Shown in pieces: positions 20,893-31,311 of a stretch of DNA of 35,885 nt (its first letter is position 1; each line of letters begins with the position of its first letter). Location of the stretch: assembly GCA_017535725.1 (NCBI GenBank), contig JAFXTO010000064.1:1-35885 (forward strand). Direction: 5' to 3'. The translations under genes were made by a program, and so were the position numbers. The notes beneath the pieces were generated by a model, which saw nothing but the letters and a program-made list of their open reading frames with translations, was not told where the DNA came from and made no database searches. Source of the stretch: Bacteroidaceae bacterium (GTDB lineage: Bacteria; Bacteroidota; Bacteroidia; Bacteroidales; Bacteroidaceae).

Positions 20893-21621
20893 ATGGGCTC
20901 TCCTACATTCCAATTCAAGCAGTTCACCATCGCTCATGACCGCTGTGCGATGAAGGTAGGCACCGACGGGGTGCTGGTAGGAGCCTGGGCAGAACTGCCT
21001 GAGGACGGAAAGATTCTGGACGTAGGGACTGGTTCCGGGCTCATTGCCCTGATGGTGGCACAGCGCAGACCCGCAGCGCAAGTGGTGGGCATCGACATCG
21101 ATGCTGCCGCCGTGGAGCAGGCACGCGAGAACGTAGAGGCATCGCCTTTCGGGAGTCGCATCGACATCAGACTGCAATCCCTGCAGGAACTGGCAGAAGG
21201 CAACGAATGCTTCGACGCCATCGTATGCAACCCACCTTTCTTCGAAGAGACACTACTGCCGCCTGATACCCGGCGCTGCTTAGCACGCCATTCAGTCAGC
21301 CTCCCCTTCGAAGAAATGATTGCAGGTTGTGCCAAGCTGCTTCGCGAGGAAGGCTCTTTCACCACGATTCTGCCGACAACAGCCTTCGACTCCTTCCGCC
21401 TCCAGTGCTTCGCCGCTGGACTGCCCATACGACGCAGCCAACCCGTGCAGGGAAATGCCCGAAAGCCGCAGAAAAGGGTGCTTGCGACCTTCGTCAAGAA
21501 GAATGCCAAAGGCAACGGCATGACCATCAGCTGGACGCAGGAAAAGCCACTTATACTGAACGATGCAAATGGCAGAACGCACGATTATGCGGCCCTGACA
21601 AATGAATTCTACCTTTGGTAG
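20893..21621 (+). CDS. tRNA1(Val) A37 N6-methyltransferase TrmN6
   Basis: This 242-residue SAM-dependent methyltransferase begins MGSPTFQFKQFTIAHDRCAMKVGTDGVLVGAW, the diagnostic opening of the YfiC/TrmN6 family. SAM motif I is ILDVGTGSGLIALM, the acidic loop is VGIDIDAAAVEQA and the catalytic motif is NPPFF, a variant of NPPY used by adenine N6-methyltransferases. It methylates A37 of tRNA1(Val) in E. coli. It starts 9 bases after the preceding stop. Length fits the family. Confidence 0.9.
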   Translation: MGSPTFQFKQFTIAHDRCAMKVGTDGVLVGAWAELPEDGKILDVGTGSGLIALMVAQRRPAAQVVGIDIDAAAVEQARENVEASPFGSRIDIRLQSLQELAEGNECFDAIVCNPPFFEETLLPPDTRRCLARHSVSLPFEEMIAGCAKLLREEGSFTTILPTTAFDSFRLQCFAAGLPIRRSQPVQGNARKPQKRVLATFVKKNAKGNGMTISWTQEKPLILNDANGRTHDYAALTNEFYLW

Positions 21622-21642
21622 ACGCTTTCTGGGCACAAAACG

Positions 21643-21673
21643 ATTGAAGTTTCAGAAATAATCACTACCTTTG
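21643..21673 (+). promoter_or_regulatory. Promoter of lon
   Basis: ATTG (21643-21646), a 19-base spacer and TACCTTTG (21666-21673). The lon ATG is 59 bases after the -7 box. A second TACCTTTG at 21610-21617, within the last codons of trmN6, is probably chance. Confidence 0.7.
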
Positions 21674-21732
21674 CGGCCGATTTACGATGAAGGGTGTACA
21701 CTATCACCTTTCTTAATGACTAAAAGACGATA

Positions 21733-24180
21733 ATGGATAACTACAACCCCTTCTCGATTTTCGCAGATATCGACGACAGTACTTTAAATATCTATGGCAT
21801 CCCCATTCCGCAGGTGATGGATGTCCTTCCTCTGCGTGACACGGTGTTGTTCCCCGCCGTCATCATTCCTGTTGTCATCCTTCGTCCCATGTCGCTGAAA
21901 CTGGTACACGAGGCATACCGCTCGGGAGAGATCATCGCGGTGGCAACACAGCGGAACCCGAACGTCGAACAGCCGACGGGCGACGACCTCTACGAATACG
22001 GAGTGCCTGCACGTGTGCTGAAGGTCATCGACATGCCCGACGGGACTTGTACGGCTCTAATCCAAGGGCTGGAGCCTATCCGAATGACAGACGTCCGCCA
22101 ACTGCTGACGGGAAAGCTCAAAGCCAAGGTGACCCAGCAGAGCGAGGGTGTTCCCAATGACGAAGACCCCAACTACAACATGCTCAAGATGGCCATCCAC
22201 GATCGCATGAAGGAACTCATGCAGCTGAGCGAAACGTACAGCAACGAGGATGCCACCGCCATCAACGATTCGTTGAATATCCCCTATTATGTCAACTACC
22301 TCTGCTGCCACATACACATTGCTGCTCAGGAGAAAATCACACTCCTGCAGTATGACGACCCTACTGAGCGCGGCATGAAACTTCTGAAATTGATATCCAG
22401 AGACCTGCAGCTCGAACAGCTACGCGACGAAATCAAGCAGAAGACCCAGGCAGACATCGACAAACAGCAGCGAGACTACTTCCTTCAGCAACAGTTGCAC
22501 AACATCCAGGAACAACTGGGCTCGACTGCAGGCAACGACAGCAGCAAACTGCGAGAGAGAGCTGAAGGAATGCTGTGGCCGAAAGAGGTGGAAGAGACCT
22601 TCTACGAAGAACTGCAGAAGATGGAACGGCTGAATTCTCAAAGCCCAGACTATCAGACCCTGTACAACTACCTCGACACCATGTTACAGATTCCTTGGGG
22701 TATTTACACCACAGACGACCTGAACTTGGCTCACGCAGAACGGGTACTCAACCAGAACCACTATGGCATGAAGGAAGTCAAGGAACGCATACTGGAACAT
22801 CTTGCAGTCAGGAAGATGAACAATGGAACGGGCAAGTCCACCATCATCTGTCTCTACGGTCCTCCGGGAGTCGGAAAGACATCGCTCTGCCGAAGCATCG
22901 CCTCTGCACTCAAGAGGAAATATGTACGAGCTTCCCTGGGAGGACTACACGATGAAGCCGAAATTAGGGGACATCGCAGAACATACATAGGCGCTATGCC
23001 CGGACGTATTGTTAAGAGTCTGATTAAAGCAGGATCGGCAAATCCAGTCTTCGTGCTCGACGAAATAGACAAGGTTACGGAACGCACACACAACGGAGAC
23101 CCTGCCAGCGCACTCCTGGAAGTTCTGGACCCAGAACAGAACAACGCCTTCCACGATAACTTCCTCGAAGTAGACTTAGATCTCTCGAAGGTCATGTTCA
23201 TCGCTACAGCGAACAATGTGGGAACCATCCCCAAGCCACTACTGGACCGTATGGAACTCATCGAAGTCAACGGCTATATCACCGAAGAAAAGATAGAAAT
23301 CGCACGCAGACATCTCGAACCGAGGGTAAAGGAGAACTGTGGCATCGAATCTCGCAAGGACATCAAGTTCAACAAGGCAGCACTGGAATTCCTTATTGAG
23401 AGCTACACGCGAGAAAGTGGCGTGCGAGGATTGGAGAAAGAGCTGGACCGATTCTACCGCAAGGCTGTGCTGTACTTCGAACGGAACGGCGTATTCCCTG
23501 CCTACAAGATTGCCCCAAGGGATGTTGAAAAGATCCTGGGAAAGCCGAAATACACACGCGACCAATATCAAGGCAACGGATTCGCCGGTGTAGTAACGGG
23601 ACTTGCTTGGACCAGTGTTGGCGGCGAGATACTGTTCATCGAGAGCAGCCTCAGCCGTGGCAAAGGACAGAAGCTGACACTCACCGGCAACCTCGGCGAC
23701 GTGATGAAGGAATCCGCTATGCTCGCTCTGGAGTTCATCAAGGCACATGCCGAAGAAATAGGAGTGGACATCCGCATTTTTGACCACTATAATATCCACA
23801 TCCACGTACCCGAAGGAGCTGTTCCTAAGGACGGCCCCAGCGCCGGCGTCACGATGACTACCAGCCTCGTGTCTGCACTCACGCAACGAAGGGTGCGCCA
23901 CAACCTCGCCATGACTGGCGAAATCACCCTCCGCGGCAAAGTTCTTCCCGTGGGCGGCATCAAGGAGAAAATCCTTGCGGCCAAGCGTGCAGGCATTACA
24001 GACATTATTCTTTGCCGAGATAACCAGAAGGACATCGAGGAAATCGACCAAATGTATCTCCAAGGATTAACCTTCCATTATGTGGATACGATTCTCGACG
24101 TGCTGGATTTCGCCCTGCTGAAGGAACGAGTAGCGCACTATATCCGTTTCACTTTCGACGATAACCAGAAGGACAGCTGA
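21733..24180 (+). CDS. lon: ATP-dependent protease Lon
   Basis: This 815-residue protease degrades misfolded and short-lived proteins. The N-terminal substrate domain starts near VMDVLPLRDTVLFPAVIIPV. Walker A is GPPGVGKTS (from residue 376) and Walker B lies in FVLDEIDKV. The catalytic dyad is Ser703 in DGPSAGV and Lys746 in GGIKEK, 43 residues apart as in E. coli Lon. The length is normal. The stop codon is two bases before the tgt start codon, so the genes are translationally close and probably cotranscribed. Confidence 0.97.
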   Translation: MDNYNPFSIFADIDDSTLNIYGIPIPQVMDVLPLRDTVLFPAVIIPVVILRPMSLKLVHEAYRSGEIIAVATQRNPNVEQPTGDDLYEYGVPARVLKVIDMPDGTCTALIQGLEPIRMTDVRQLLTGKLKAKVTQQSEGVPNDEDPNYNMLKMAIHDRMKELMQLSETYSNEDATAINDSLNIPYYVNYLCCHIHIAAQEKITLLQYDDPTERGMKLLKLISRDLQLEQLRDEIKQKTQADIDKQQRDYFLQQQLHNIQEQLGSTAGNDSSKLRERAEGMLWPKEVEETFYEELQKMERLNSQSPDYQTLYNYLDTMLQIPWGIYTTDDLNLAHAERVLNQNHYGMKEVKERILEHLAVRKMNNGTGKSTIICLYGPPGVGKTSLCRSIASALKRKYVRASLGGLHDEAEIRGHRRTYIGAMPGRIVKSLIKAGSANPVFVLDEIDKVTERTHNGDPASALLEVLDPEQNNAFHDNFLEVDLDLSKVMFIATANNVGTIPKPLLDRMELIEVNGYITEEKIEIARRHLEPRVKENCGIESRKDIKFNKAALEFLIESYTRESGVRGLEKELDRFYRKAVLYFERNGVFPAYKIAPRDVEKILGKPKYTRDQYQGNGFAGVVTGLAWTSVGGEILFIESSLSRGKGQKLTLTGNLGDVMKESAMLALEFIKAHAEEIGVDIRIFDHYNIHIHVPEGAVPKDGPSAGVTMTTSLVSALTQRRVRHNLAMTGEITLRGKVLPVGGIKEKILAAKRAGITDIILCRDNQKDIEEIDQMYLQGLTFHYVDTILDVLDFALLKERVAHYIRFTFDDNQKDS

Positions 24181-24182
24181 AC

Positions 24183-25313
<1,131 letters not shown>

Positions 25314-25380
25314 GAATAGATTTCAAAGATTAACGAAGGTACACAAATGAAGAGTAAGGAAAACGGCAACCAAACCGCAA

Positions 25381-25414
25381 ACACCCCCCTCCCCCAAAGG
25401 AAGGTTTGGGGGAT
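25381..25414 (+). repeat. Palindromic repeat at the start of lptG
   Basis: CCCCCAAAGGAAGGTTTGGGG with its flanks forms a stem CCCCCAAA/TTTGGGGG around a GGAAGG loop. The frame is open through it, so it is either 5' leader or a translated N-terminal extension of lptG. Confidence 0.75.
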
Positions 25415-26519
25415 GGACTTTATCCGCCGCAACCTTTTCTCCCGGTTCGATCGCTATATCATAGCTAAGTTCTTGGGAACATACTTCTTCAGCATTGTGC
25501 TTATCATCTCTATTGCTGTAGTATTTGACTTCTCCGAAAATTCGGATAAGTTCACTATGAATCACGCTCCTATGGATGCGTTGTTGAAGTACTACTTAAA
25601 TTTCGTCCCTTTCTATACCAATCTGTTCTCTGCCCTGTTCGTATTCATCGCTGTCATCTTCTTCACATCCAAGCTGGCCGAGAACAGCGAGATAATCGCC
25701 ATGATGAGCACGGGCATTAGCTTTGGCCGTCTGCTACGTCCCTATCTACTCTCATCGGCACTCATTGCTGTCATCAGCTTCTACCTCGGTTCTGATGTTA
25801 TTCCGAGAGGTTCGGTCAAGCGTATCGAATTCGAGCTGCACTACAAGAGCCGCAAGCAACCGAAGATAGCAGAACACCTACAACTACAGGTGGACACGGG
25901 AGTCATCGCCTACCTCGACTACTACGACGGCGACCGTAAGGTGGGCAACCGATTCACACTCGACAAGTTCCAGAACAAAAGCTTGGTCAGCCACCTCACC
26001 GCACAGCGCATCCAGTACGACACCCTGGCCGACGAACGATACCATTGGAAACTCTACGACGTGAAAATACGCACGCTGCAAGGACTGCGTGAGCAAATCA
26101 CCACGGAGTCATACATCGACAGCGTCATCATCATGGAGCCTCGTGACTTCTTCGCCGTGGAGAACCAACAGCAGGCTCTGACCAACAGTGAACTTCTGGA
26201 CTACATTGAACGTCAGCGTCTGCGTGGCTCCGGAAACATCAAGGTCTTCCAAGTTGAATATAACAAACGTTATGCCGACCCCTTTGCGGCGTTCATCCTC
26301 TCAACCATCGGCCTCTGCCTCAGCTTTCGAAAGCGTAAGGGGGGCATGGGCGGCTCTCTGGGAATAGGACTGGCCCTGTCCGCGGCGTATATCATGCTAC
26401 AGACCGTCTCCTCGACTTTCGCCATCAACAGCAACTGGCCCCCCATCCTGGCCGCATGGATGCCCAACATCCTTTTCACAGGCATCGCACTCGTCCTTTA
26501 CCGCCGTTCCCTGAGATAA
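25413..26519 (+). CDS. LptG/LptF-family lipopolysaccharide export permease
   Basis: This 368-residue inner-membrane protein belongs to the YjgP/YjgQ family, which with LptB lifts lipopolysaccharide from the inner membrane to the periplasmic bridge. It opens MDFIRRNLFSRFDRYIIAKFLG, then six hydrophobic segments: three in the first 125 residues (FSIVLIISIAVVFDF, LFSALFVFIAVIFF, LLSSALIAVISFYLG) and three at the C-terminus, with a periplasmic beta domain between. An in-frame ATG at 25347 would add 22 residues, NTPLPQRKVWG among them, which come from a palindromic repeat (25381-25414), so I prefer 25413. It follows tgt. Confidence 0.85.
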   Translation: MDFIRRNLFSRFDRYIIAKFLGTYFFSIVLIISIAVVFDFSENSDKFTMNHAPMDALLKYYLNFVPFYTNLFSALFVFIAVIFFTSKLAENSEIIAMMSTGISFGRLLRPYLLSSALIAVISFYLGSDVIPRGSVKRIEFELHYKSRKQPKIAEHLQLQVDTGVIAYLDYYDGDRKVGNRFTLDKFQNKSLVSHLTAQRIQYDTLADERYHWKLYDVKIRTLQGLREQITTESYIDSVIIMEPRDFFAVENQQQALTNSELLDYIERQRLRGSGNIKVFQVEYNKRYADPFAAFILSTIGLCLSFRKRKGGMGGSLGIGLALSAAYIMLQTVSSTFAINSNWPPILAAWMPNILFTGIALVLYRRSLR

Positions 26520-26560
26520 TCCAGCAAGCTTCAATAGGTTCCACAAGCCCCATTCTCAAC

Positions 26561-27895
26561 ATGCAATTCGAAGACTTAGACCTCAACTACGACATCCTCG
26601 ACGCCCTCGACGACATGCATTTCGTCGAATGTACCCCTATTCAAGAACAAGCCATTCCTCCCCTGCTCGAAGGGCGTGATCTCATCGGAGTGGCCCAGAC
26701 CGGCACTGGCAAGACGGCAGCCTACCTGTTGCCGGTGCTCTCGCAACTACGCGACGGCAACTATCCGAAGGATGCAATCAATTGCATCATCATGTCACCC
26801 ACCCGGGAACTTGCTCAGCAGATAGACCAGGCTATGGAGGGATTCTCCTACTACCTCGAGGACATATCCAGCGTCAGCGTCTACGGTGGCAACGACGGAA
26901 TCCGCTACGAACAGGAGAAACGAGCCCTGCAATTGGGTGCCGATGTGATTATTGCGACACCTGGTCGGCTCATCAGCCATATCTCACTCGGCAATGTAGA
27001 CCTCTCGCGAGTCAGCTTCTTCATCCTCGACGAAGCTGACCGAATGCTTGATATGGGATTCTCGGAAGACATCATGCAAATCGTATCCTTCCTGCCCAAG
27101 CAACGCCAGACCATCATGTTTTCTGCTACGATGCCCGACAAAATCGTGGAACTGGCCAAGACTATCCTCACCAATCCCGTGGAAGTGAAGATTGCACTTA
27201 ACAAGCCAGCAGAGGGAATCAGCCAAAGCGCCTTTGTCTGCTACGAAGCCCAGAAAATGCGCATCATCGAACACCTCTTCACCCTGCGGAAGCCAGAGCG
27301 GGTCATCATCTTTGTTGGAAAGAAGATACACACGAAAGACGTGGCTATCACGCTAAAGCGAAAAGGCTACAACGCCGAGGCCATGCACAGTGACCTCTTA
27401 CAGGAGCAGCGCGATGACGTCATGCACCGCTTCAAGACAGGGCAGGTGGACATCCTCGTAGCCACGGACATTGTGGCGCGAGGCATTGATATTGACGACA
27501 TTCAGCTGGTTATCAACTACGACGTACCCCACGATGAAGAAGACTATGTTCACCGCATAGGCCGTACTGCACGCGCTGGTAAGGACGGACGGGCTATCAC
27601 CCTCATCAGCGAGAAAGACCAACCCCTCTTTGCAGCTATCGAACGTTTTCTCGAAAAGGAAGTGCCCAAGGAAACTGTACCCGAAGAATTAGGAGAAACA
27701 CCAGCATATACTGGAAAGGGAGAGAAAAGCCGCAAGGGTCGGCAACGCCGATACGGTCGCGGTCACCGCAAGGGAGGTAAGGGTAAATCAAGCAAGAATA
27801 CCCTCTCCTCTGACGCCAATACCACAAAGAAGAAGAAGCCACGCCATCGCGGAGGAGGCAATAGGAAGAAGGACTCGGGAGCTACAACTGAATAA
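26561..27895 (+). CDS. DEAD-box RNA helicase (RhlE-like)
   Basis: This 444-residue helicase has all core motifs: a Q-motif region (FVECTPIQEQAI), AQTGTGKT (residues 45-52), PTRELAQQ, TPGRLI, DEAD (157-160), SAT, RGIDIDDIQLVINYD and HRIGRTAR. The C-terminal 60 residues are basic and low-complexity (RKGRQRRYGRGHRKGGKGKSS), likely for RNA binding as in RhlE and related proteins. ATG at 26561 starts MQFEDLDLNYDILDAL; the longer frame from 26456 overlaps lptG. It ends 9 bases before the convergent tcdA stop codon. Confidence 0.93.
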   Translation: MQFEDLDLNYDILDALDDMHFVECTPIQEQAIPPLLEGRDLIGVAQTGTGKTAAYLLPVLSQLRDGNYPKDAINCIIMSPTRELAQQIDQAMEGFSYYLEDISSVSVYGGNDGIRYEQEKRALQLGADVIIATPGRLISHISLGNVDLSRVSFFILDEADRMLDMGFSEDIMQIVSFLPKQRQTIMFSATMPDKIVELAKTILTNPVEVKIALNKPAEGISQSAFVCYEAQKMRIIEHLFTLRKPERVIIFVGKKIHTKDVAITLKRKGYNAEAMHSDLLQEQRDDVMHRFKTGQVDILVATDIVARGIDIDDIQLVINYDVPHDEEDYVHRIGRTARAGKDGRAITLISEKDQPLFAAIERFLEKEVPKETVPEELGETPAYTGKGEKSRKGRQRRYGRGHRKGGKGKSSKNTLSSDANTTKKKKPRHRGGGNRKKDSGATTE

Positions 27896-27904
27896 TGTGA
27901 GGCA

Positions 27905-28618
27905 TCACACCTCCTTACAGATATCCTGCACGACCAGACCAGCCAACGTGAACCCAAAAATAGCCGTCACATGCACTACAGTGCCATTGACATGTCCACG
28001 AGGCGCCTGGGTCAATAGCTCGGGTGAATAGACCACCTGGAACTTGCGCGAAGGAAACCTATGAGAGCGCTTGAACTTCTGCCGGAGAGCACGAGCAAGC
28101 GGACAGCCCTTCACTTTCCAGAACTCATCAACACGAATCTGAGTAGGGTCAATTTTCAGGGCTGCACCCATAGAAGAAAAGAATCTGACATGACGAGGCA
28201 GTGAAGTGGCATGGCGGATAAGTTCGGCCTTATGCTCCAGAGAGTCTATGGCATCAATGACATAGTCGAAATCCTCGAGGTGGAAGGAAGCGGAGGTTTC
28301 GGCACTGTAGATAGCCTGAATAGCCTCAACCTTTGCTTCAGGATTTATTTCCAGAAGTCTGGTTTTCATAGCTTCTACTTTCACTTCACCAACAGTTTTT
28401 GTTGTGGCCGGACATTGGCGGTTGACATTACTCATGCAAATGAAATCACTGTCCACAAGTGTCAGTTGCATGATACCACTTCGCACCAAGGCTTCAGCCA
28501 CCCAACTACCTACACCTCCAACACCAAAAATTATGACTCTCGCTTTGCAGATACGCTCCATGGCCTGCTCACCTACGAGTAGCAACGTGCGGTCGAATAT
28601 TTCTTGTTGAATGCTCAT
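27905..28618 (-). CDS. tcdA: tRNA threonylcarbamoyladenosine dehydratase TcdA
   Basis: This 237-residue E1-like enzyme cyclises t6A37 of tRNA to ct6A. It opens MSIQQEIFDRTLLLVGEQAMERI, then a Rossmann ATP site VIIFGVGGVGSWVAEALVRSG, then LVDSDFICMSNVNRQ, DYVIDAIDSLEHKAELI, and near the end VYSPELLTQAP and GTVVHVTAIFGFTLAG. These match the CsdL/TcdA branch of the ThiF/MoeB family. ATG at 28618 is preferred; a longer frame to 28657 would overlap the promoter. It is transcribed divergently from pfp. Confidence 0.9.
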   Translation of the reverse strand: MSIQQEIFDRTLLLVGEQAMERICKARVIIFGVGGVGSWVAEALVRSGIMQLTLVDSDFICMSNVNRQCPATTKTVGEVKVEAMKTRLLEINPEAKVEAIQAIYSAETSASFHLEDFDYVIDAIDSLEHKAELIRHATSLPRHVRFFSSMGAALKIDPTQIRVDEFWKVKGCPLARALRQKFKRSHRFPSRKFQVVYSPELLTQAPRGHVNGTVVHVTAIFGFTLAGLVVQDICKEV

Positions 28619-28626
28619 ATCGGCCG

Positions 28627-28658
28627 CAAAAGTACTCCAAAATGCGATTTCCTCCAAG
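28627..28658 (-). promoter_or_regulatory. Promoter of tcdA
   Basis: On the minus strand CTTG (plus 28655-28658), 20 bases, then TACTTTTG (plus 28627-28634). The start codon follows only 8 bases later, so the leader would be nearly absent. Confidence 0.65.
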
Positions 28659-28675
28659 AAAAGACAGCATTATTT

Positions 28676-28706
28676 TTTGATTTCTCAAAATAAATGCCTA
28701 CCTTTG
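28676..28706 (+). promoter_or_regulatory. Promoter of pfp
   Basis: TTTG (28676-28679), a 19-base spacer and TACCTTTG (28699-28706), a perfect match to the Bacteroidetes consensus. The ATG is 52 bases downstream. Confidence 0.88.
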
Positions 28707-28758
28707 CCCCGATTTAAGTCAAGGAACAACATAATTTCTATAATTAACAACCAAAAAA

Positions 28759-30393
28759 ATGACCAAGAGCGCATTACAAATCGCAAGGGCAGCCTATCAG
28801 CCCAAGCTCCCCAAGGCCCTGCAAGGCCCCGTAGCTGCCAAAGAAGGTGCAGCCACACAAAGCGTTGGCGACCAAGCCAAAATCAAGGAAATCTTCCCCA
28901 ACACGTACGGACTTCCCATTATTGAGTTCGTGGCTGGCGAACAGAAGGCCTTCGAACCCATCAATGTGGGCGTTATCCTCAGCGGTGGCCAGGCCCCTGG
29001 CGGTCATAACGTCATCAGTGGCCTCTTCGACGGTGTGAAGAGCATCAATCCCGACTCGAAGCTCTACGGCTTCATCCTCGGTCCCGGCGGACTCGTGGAC
29101 CACAAGTACATGGAGCTGACCGCAGACATCATTGACGAATACCGCAACACCGGCGGCTTTGACATCATCGGTAGCGGACGTACCAAGCTGGAGAAAGAAG
29201 AACAGTTCGAGAAAGGTATTGAAATCCTGCGCCAGCTGAATATCAAGGCATTAGTTATCATCGGCGGCGACGACTCGAACACCAACGCTTGCGTACTGGC
29301 CGAATATTACGCCAAGAAGAACTATGGTGTGCAGGTCATCGGATGCCCCAAGACCATCGACGGCGACCTGAAGAACGAGCAGATTGAGACCAGTTTCGGT
29401 TTCGACACTGCCTGCAAGACCTACAGTGAACTCATTGGCAATATCCAGCGCGACTGCAACAGCTCACGCAAATATTGGCACTTCATCAAGCTCATGGGAC
29501 GTTCTGCCAGCCATATCGCTCTGGAATGTGCCCTACAGACACAGCCCAACATTTGCCTCATCAGCGAGGAAGTGGAAAAGAAAGAAATGAGCCTTGACGA
29601 TGTTGTCAACTACATCGCTGACATCGTGGCCGCACGTGCAGCCGAGGGTAATAACTACGGAACTGTGCTCATCCCTGAGGGAATCATTGAATTCATCCCG
29701 TCTATCAAGAGACTCATCGCAGAACTCAACGAACTGCTCAGCGACCCCAAGACCCATGAGCCACGCGAGTTCAACAGCGCCGAAGAACAACTTGAATACG
29801 TGGAGAAACACCTCTCAGCAGCAAACCTCACTGAACTCCACAAGTTGCCCGAGGACGTCGCCCGTCAGCTCTGCCTCGACCGTGACCCCCACGGCAACGT
29901 GCAAGTATCTCTTATTGAGACTGAAAAGCTGTTAAGCCGTATGGTTGCCAAATTGCTGAAAGAAACCAAACGCGCTCCCAAGTTCAATGCCCAGCACCAT
30001 TTCTTCGGTTATGAGGGACGTTGTGCAGCCCCCTCTAACTACGATGCTGACTATTGCTATAGTCTCGGCTTCAACGCCAGCCGTCTCATCGCAGCTGGAA
30101 AGACTGGCTACATGAGCATCATCCGTAACACCACGGCTCCTGCCGCAGAATGGGTTGCCGGCGGTGTACCCATCACTATGATGATGAATATCGAACGCCG
30201 CAACGGTGCCGACAAGCCCGTCATCCGCAAAGCACTCGTAGAACTGGACGGCGCTCCATTCAAGTATTTTGCAGCTCATCGCGACGAGTGGGCAAAGAAC
30301 ACATGCTACGTATACCCCGGCCCCATTCAGTACTTCGGACCCACCGAGGTGTGCGACCAATCCACTAAGACATTGCAGCTTGAGCAAGCATAA
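28759..30393 (+). CDS. PPi-dependent 6-phosphofructokinase (beta-like)
   Basis: This 544-residue enzyme phosphorylates fructose-6-phosphate with pyrophosphate in glycolysis, reversibly. Motifs: GVILSGGQAPGGHNVISGLFDG, GGDDSNTNA (the Asp of GGDDS is typical of PPi enzymes) and PKTIDGDLKN for catalysis, then LMGRSASHIALECALQT. The length matches the long 'plant-type' PFP found in Bacteroidetes. It has a strong promoter, and the GH25 gene follows after 6 bases. Confidence 0.95.
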   Translation: MTKSALQIARAAYQPKLPKALQGPVAAKEGAATQSVGDQAKIKEIFPNTYGLPIIEFVAGEQKAFEPINVGVILSGGQAPGGHNVISGLFDGVKSINPDSKLYGFILGPGGLVDHKYMELTADIIDEYRNTGGFDIIGSGRTKLEKEEQFEKGIEILRQLNIKALVIIGGDDSNTNACVLAEYYAKKNYGVQVIGCPKTIDGDLKNEQIETSFGFDTACKTYSELIGNIQRDCNSSRKYWHFIKLMGRSASHIALECALQTQPNICLISEEVEKKEMSLDDVVNYIADIVAARAAEGNNYGTVLIPEGIIEFIPSIKRLIAELNELLSDPKTHEPREFNSAEEQLEYVEKHLSAANLTELHKLPEDVARQLCLDRDPHGNVQVSLIETEKLLSRMVAKLLKETKRAPKFNAQHHFFGYEGRCAAPSNYDADYCYSLGFNASRLIAAGKTGYMSIIRNTTAPAAEWVAGGVPITMMMNIERRNGADKPVIRKALVELDGAPFKYFAAHRDEWAKNTCYVYPGPIQYFGPTEVCDQSTKTLQLEQA

Positions 30394-30399
30394 ATATCC

Positions 30400-31302
30400 T
30401 TGAACAAGCCCTCAACAAAAACACCTAAGAAAAGAGCACCCCGCAGTTTTGCTGCGGGGTCTTCTGCTTCATGTCGGCACAAGCGGAGGAAGAAGGGCGA
30501 GGGATGGTGGAATCGCATTCCCCTCTGGGCACTCATCACTGGAATCGGAATCGCTGTAGCCATCTATGTCTTCGTACTCATAAAAATTTTCGTAGACCCC
30601 TTTTCCTTCCGATGGAACGCCATTTATGGCGAGGGCGTGAACCCCGCCGGATTTGAAGTCCGAGGCATTGACATTAGCCGTTATCAGGATCACATAGACT
30701 GGTCAAGACTCCGTAACGCAGACATCAATGGAATGCCCGTGCGCTTCGCTTTCATTAAGGCAACCGAAGGGACAGACCTCATTGATCCCTACTTTAATGA
30801 AAACTTCTATCAGGCACGTCAAAACGGCATTCTACGAGGCGCTTACCACTTCTTTAGTCCACGTACAGACGCCCGACAACAAGCCCGCTTCTTTCTCAGA
30901 CAAGTACATCTTGAGGCAGGGGATTTGCCTCCCGTTCTTGACGTGGAAACCCGTGGGAACCTCACCAAGAAAGAACTACAGACAGCCGTCAAGAAATGGC
31001 TTGATGTCGTAGAACAGCACTATGGGGTGAAACCCATCATCTACACGGGCTATGCCTTCAAGATGGAAAACTTCAACGACACCATATTCGACGCTTATCC
31101 ATATTGGATTGCACACTATTACGTCGACGAACTCAAATACAAAGGTAAATGGACCTTCTGGCAGTACACCGATGTCGGACGCGTAGACGGCATAGGCACA
31201 CGACATGAAGACGTCGTAGACTGCAACATCTTCAACGGAACACAACAAGAGCTACTCGACCTCACCATGCGCGAGGAACAGCTTGATAATATAGAACTAT
31301 AA
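30400..31302 (+). CDS. GH25 lysozyme, membrane anchored
   Basis: This 300-residue protein has a basic, Ser/Ala-rich cytoplasmic tail (residues 1-35), a membrane helix (about 41-64, LWALITGIGIAVAIYVFVLIK) and a GH25 muramidase domain from about residue 88. The family motifs are GIDISRYQDHIDW, RFAFIKATEGTDLIDPYF and the catalytic LPPVLDVETRG (Asp-x-Glu). It would cleave MurNAc-GlcNAc bonds outside the inner membrane. No ATG precedes the helix; TTG at 30400, six bases after the pfp stop, is the best start. The first codons contain a perfect hairpin (30438-30460) that looks like a terminator arm pair, so the true start is uncertain. Confidence 0.85.
   Translation: MNKPSTKTPKKRAPRSFAAGSSASCRHKRRKKGEGWWNRIPLWALITGIGIAVAIYVFVLIKIFVDPFSFRWNAIYGEGVNPAGFEVRGIDISRYQDHIDWSRLRNADINGMPVRFAFIKATEGTDLIDPYFNENFYQARQNGILRGAYHFFSPRTDARQQARFFLRQVHLEAGDLPPVLDVETRGNLTKKELQTAVKKWLDVVEQHYGVKPIIYTGYAFKMENFNDTIFDAYPYWIAHYYVDELKYKGKWTFWQYTDVGRVDGIGTRHEDVVDCNIFNGTQQELLDLTMREEQLDNIEL
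30438..30460 (+). terminator. Terminator-like hairpin inside the GH25 5' end
   Basis: ACCCCGCAG (30438-30446) and CTGCGGGGT (30452-30460) form a perfect 9-bp stem with a TTTTG loop, 45 bases after the pfp stop codon. The following CTTCTGCTTC is pyrimidine-rich but not a true T-run, so it may be a weak or converted terminator of pfp. Confidence 0.55.
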
Positions 31303-31311
31303 TCATAAGAA

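Noticed and set aside
28676-28706. Riboswitch before pfp
   Set aside because: The leader after the promoter is only about 45 bases and shows no strong hairpin.
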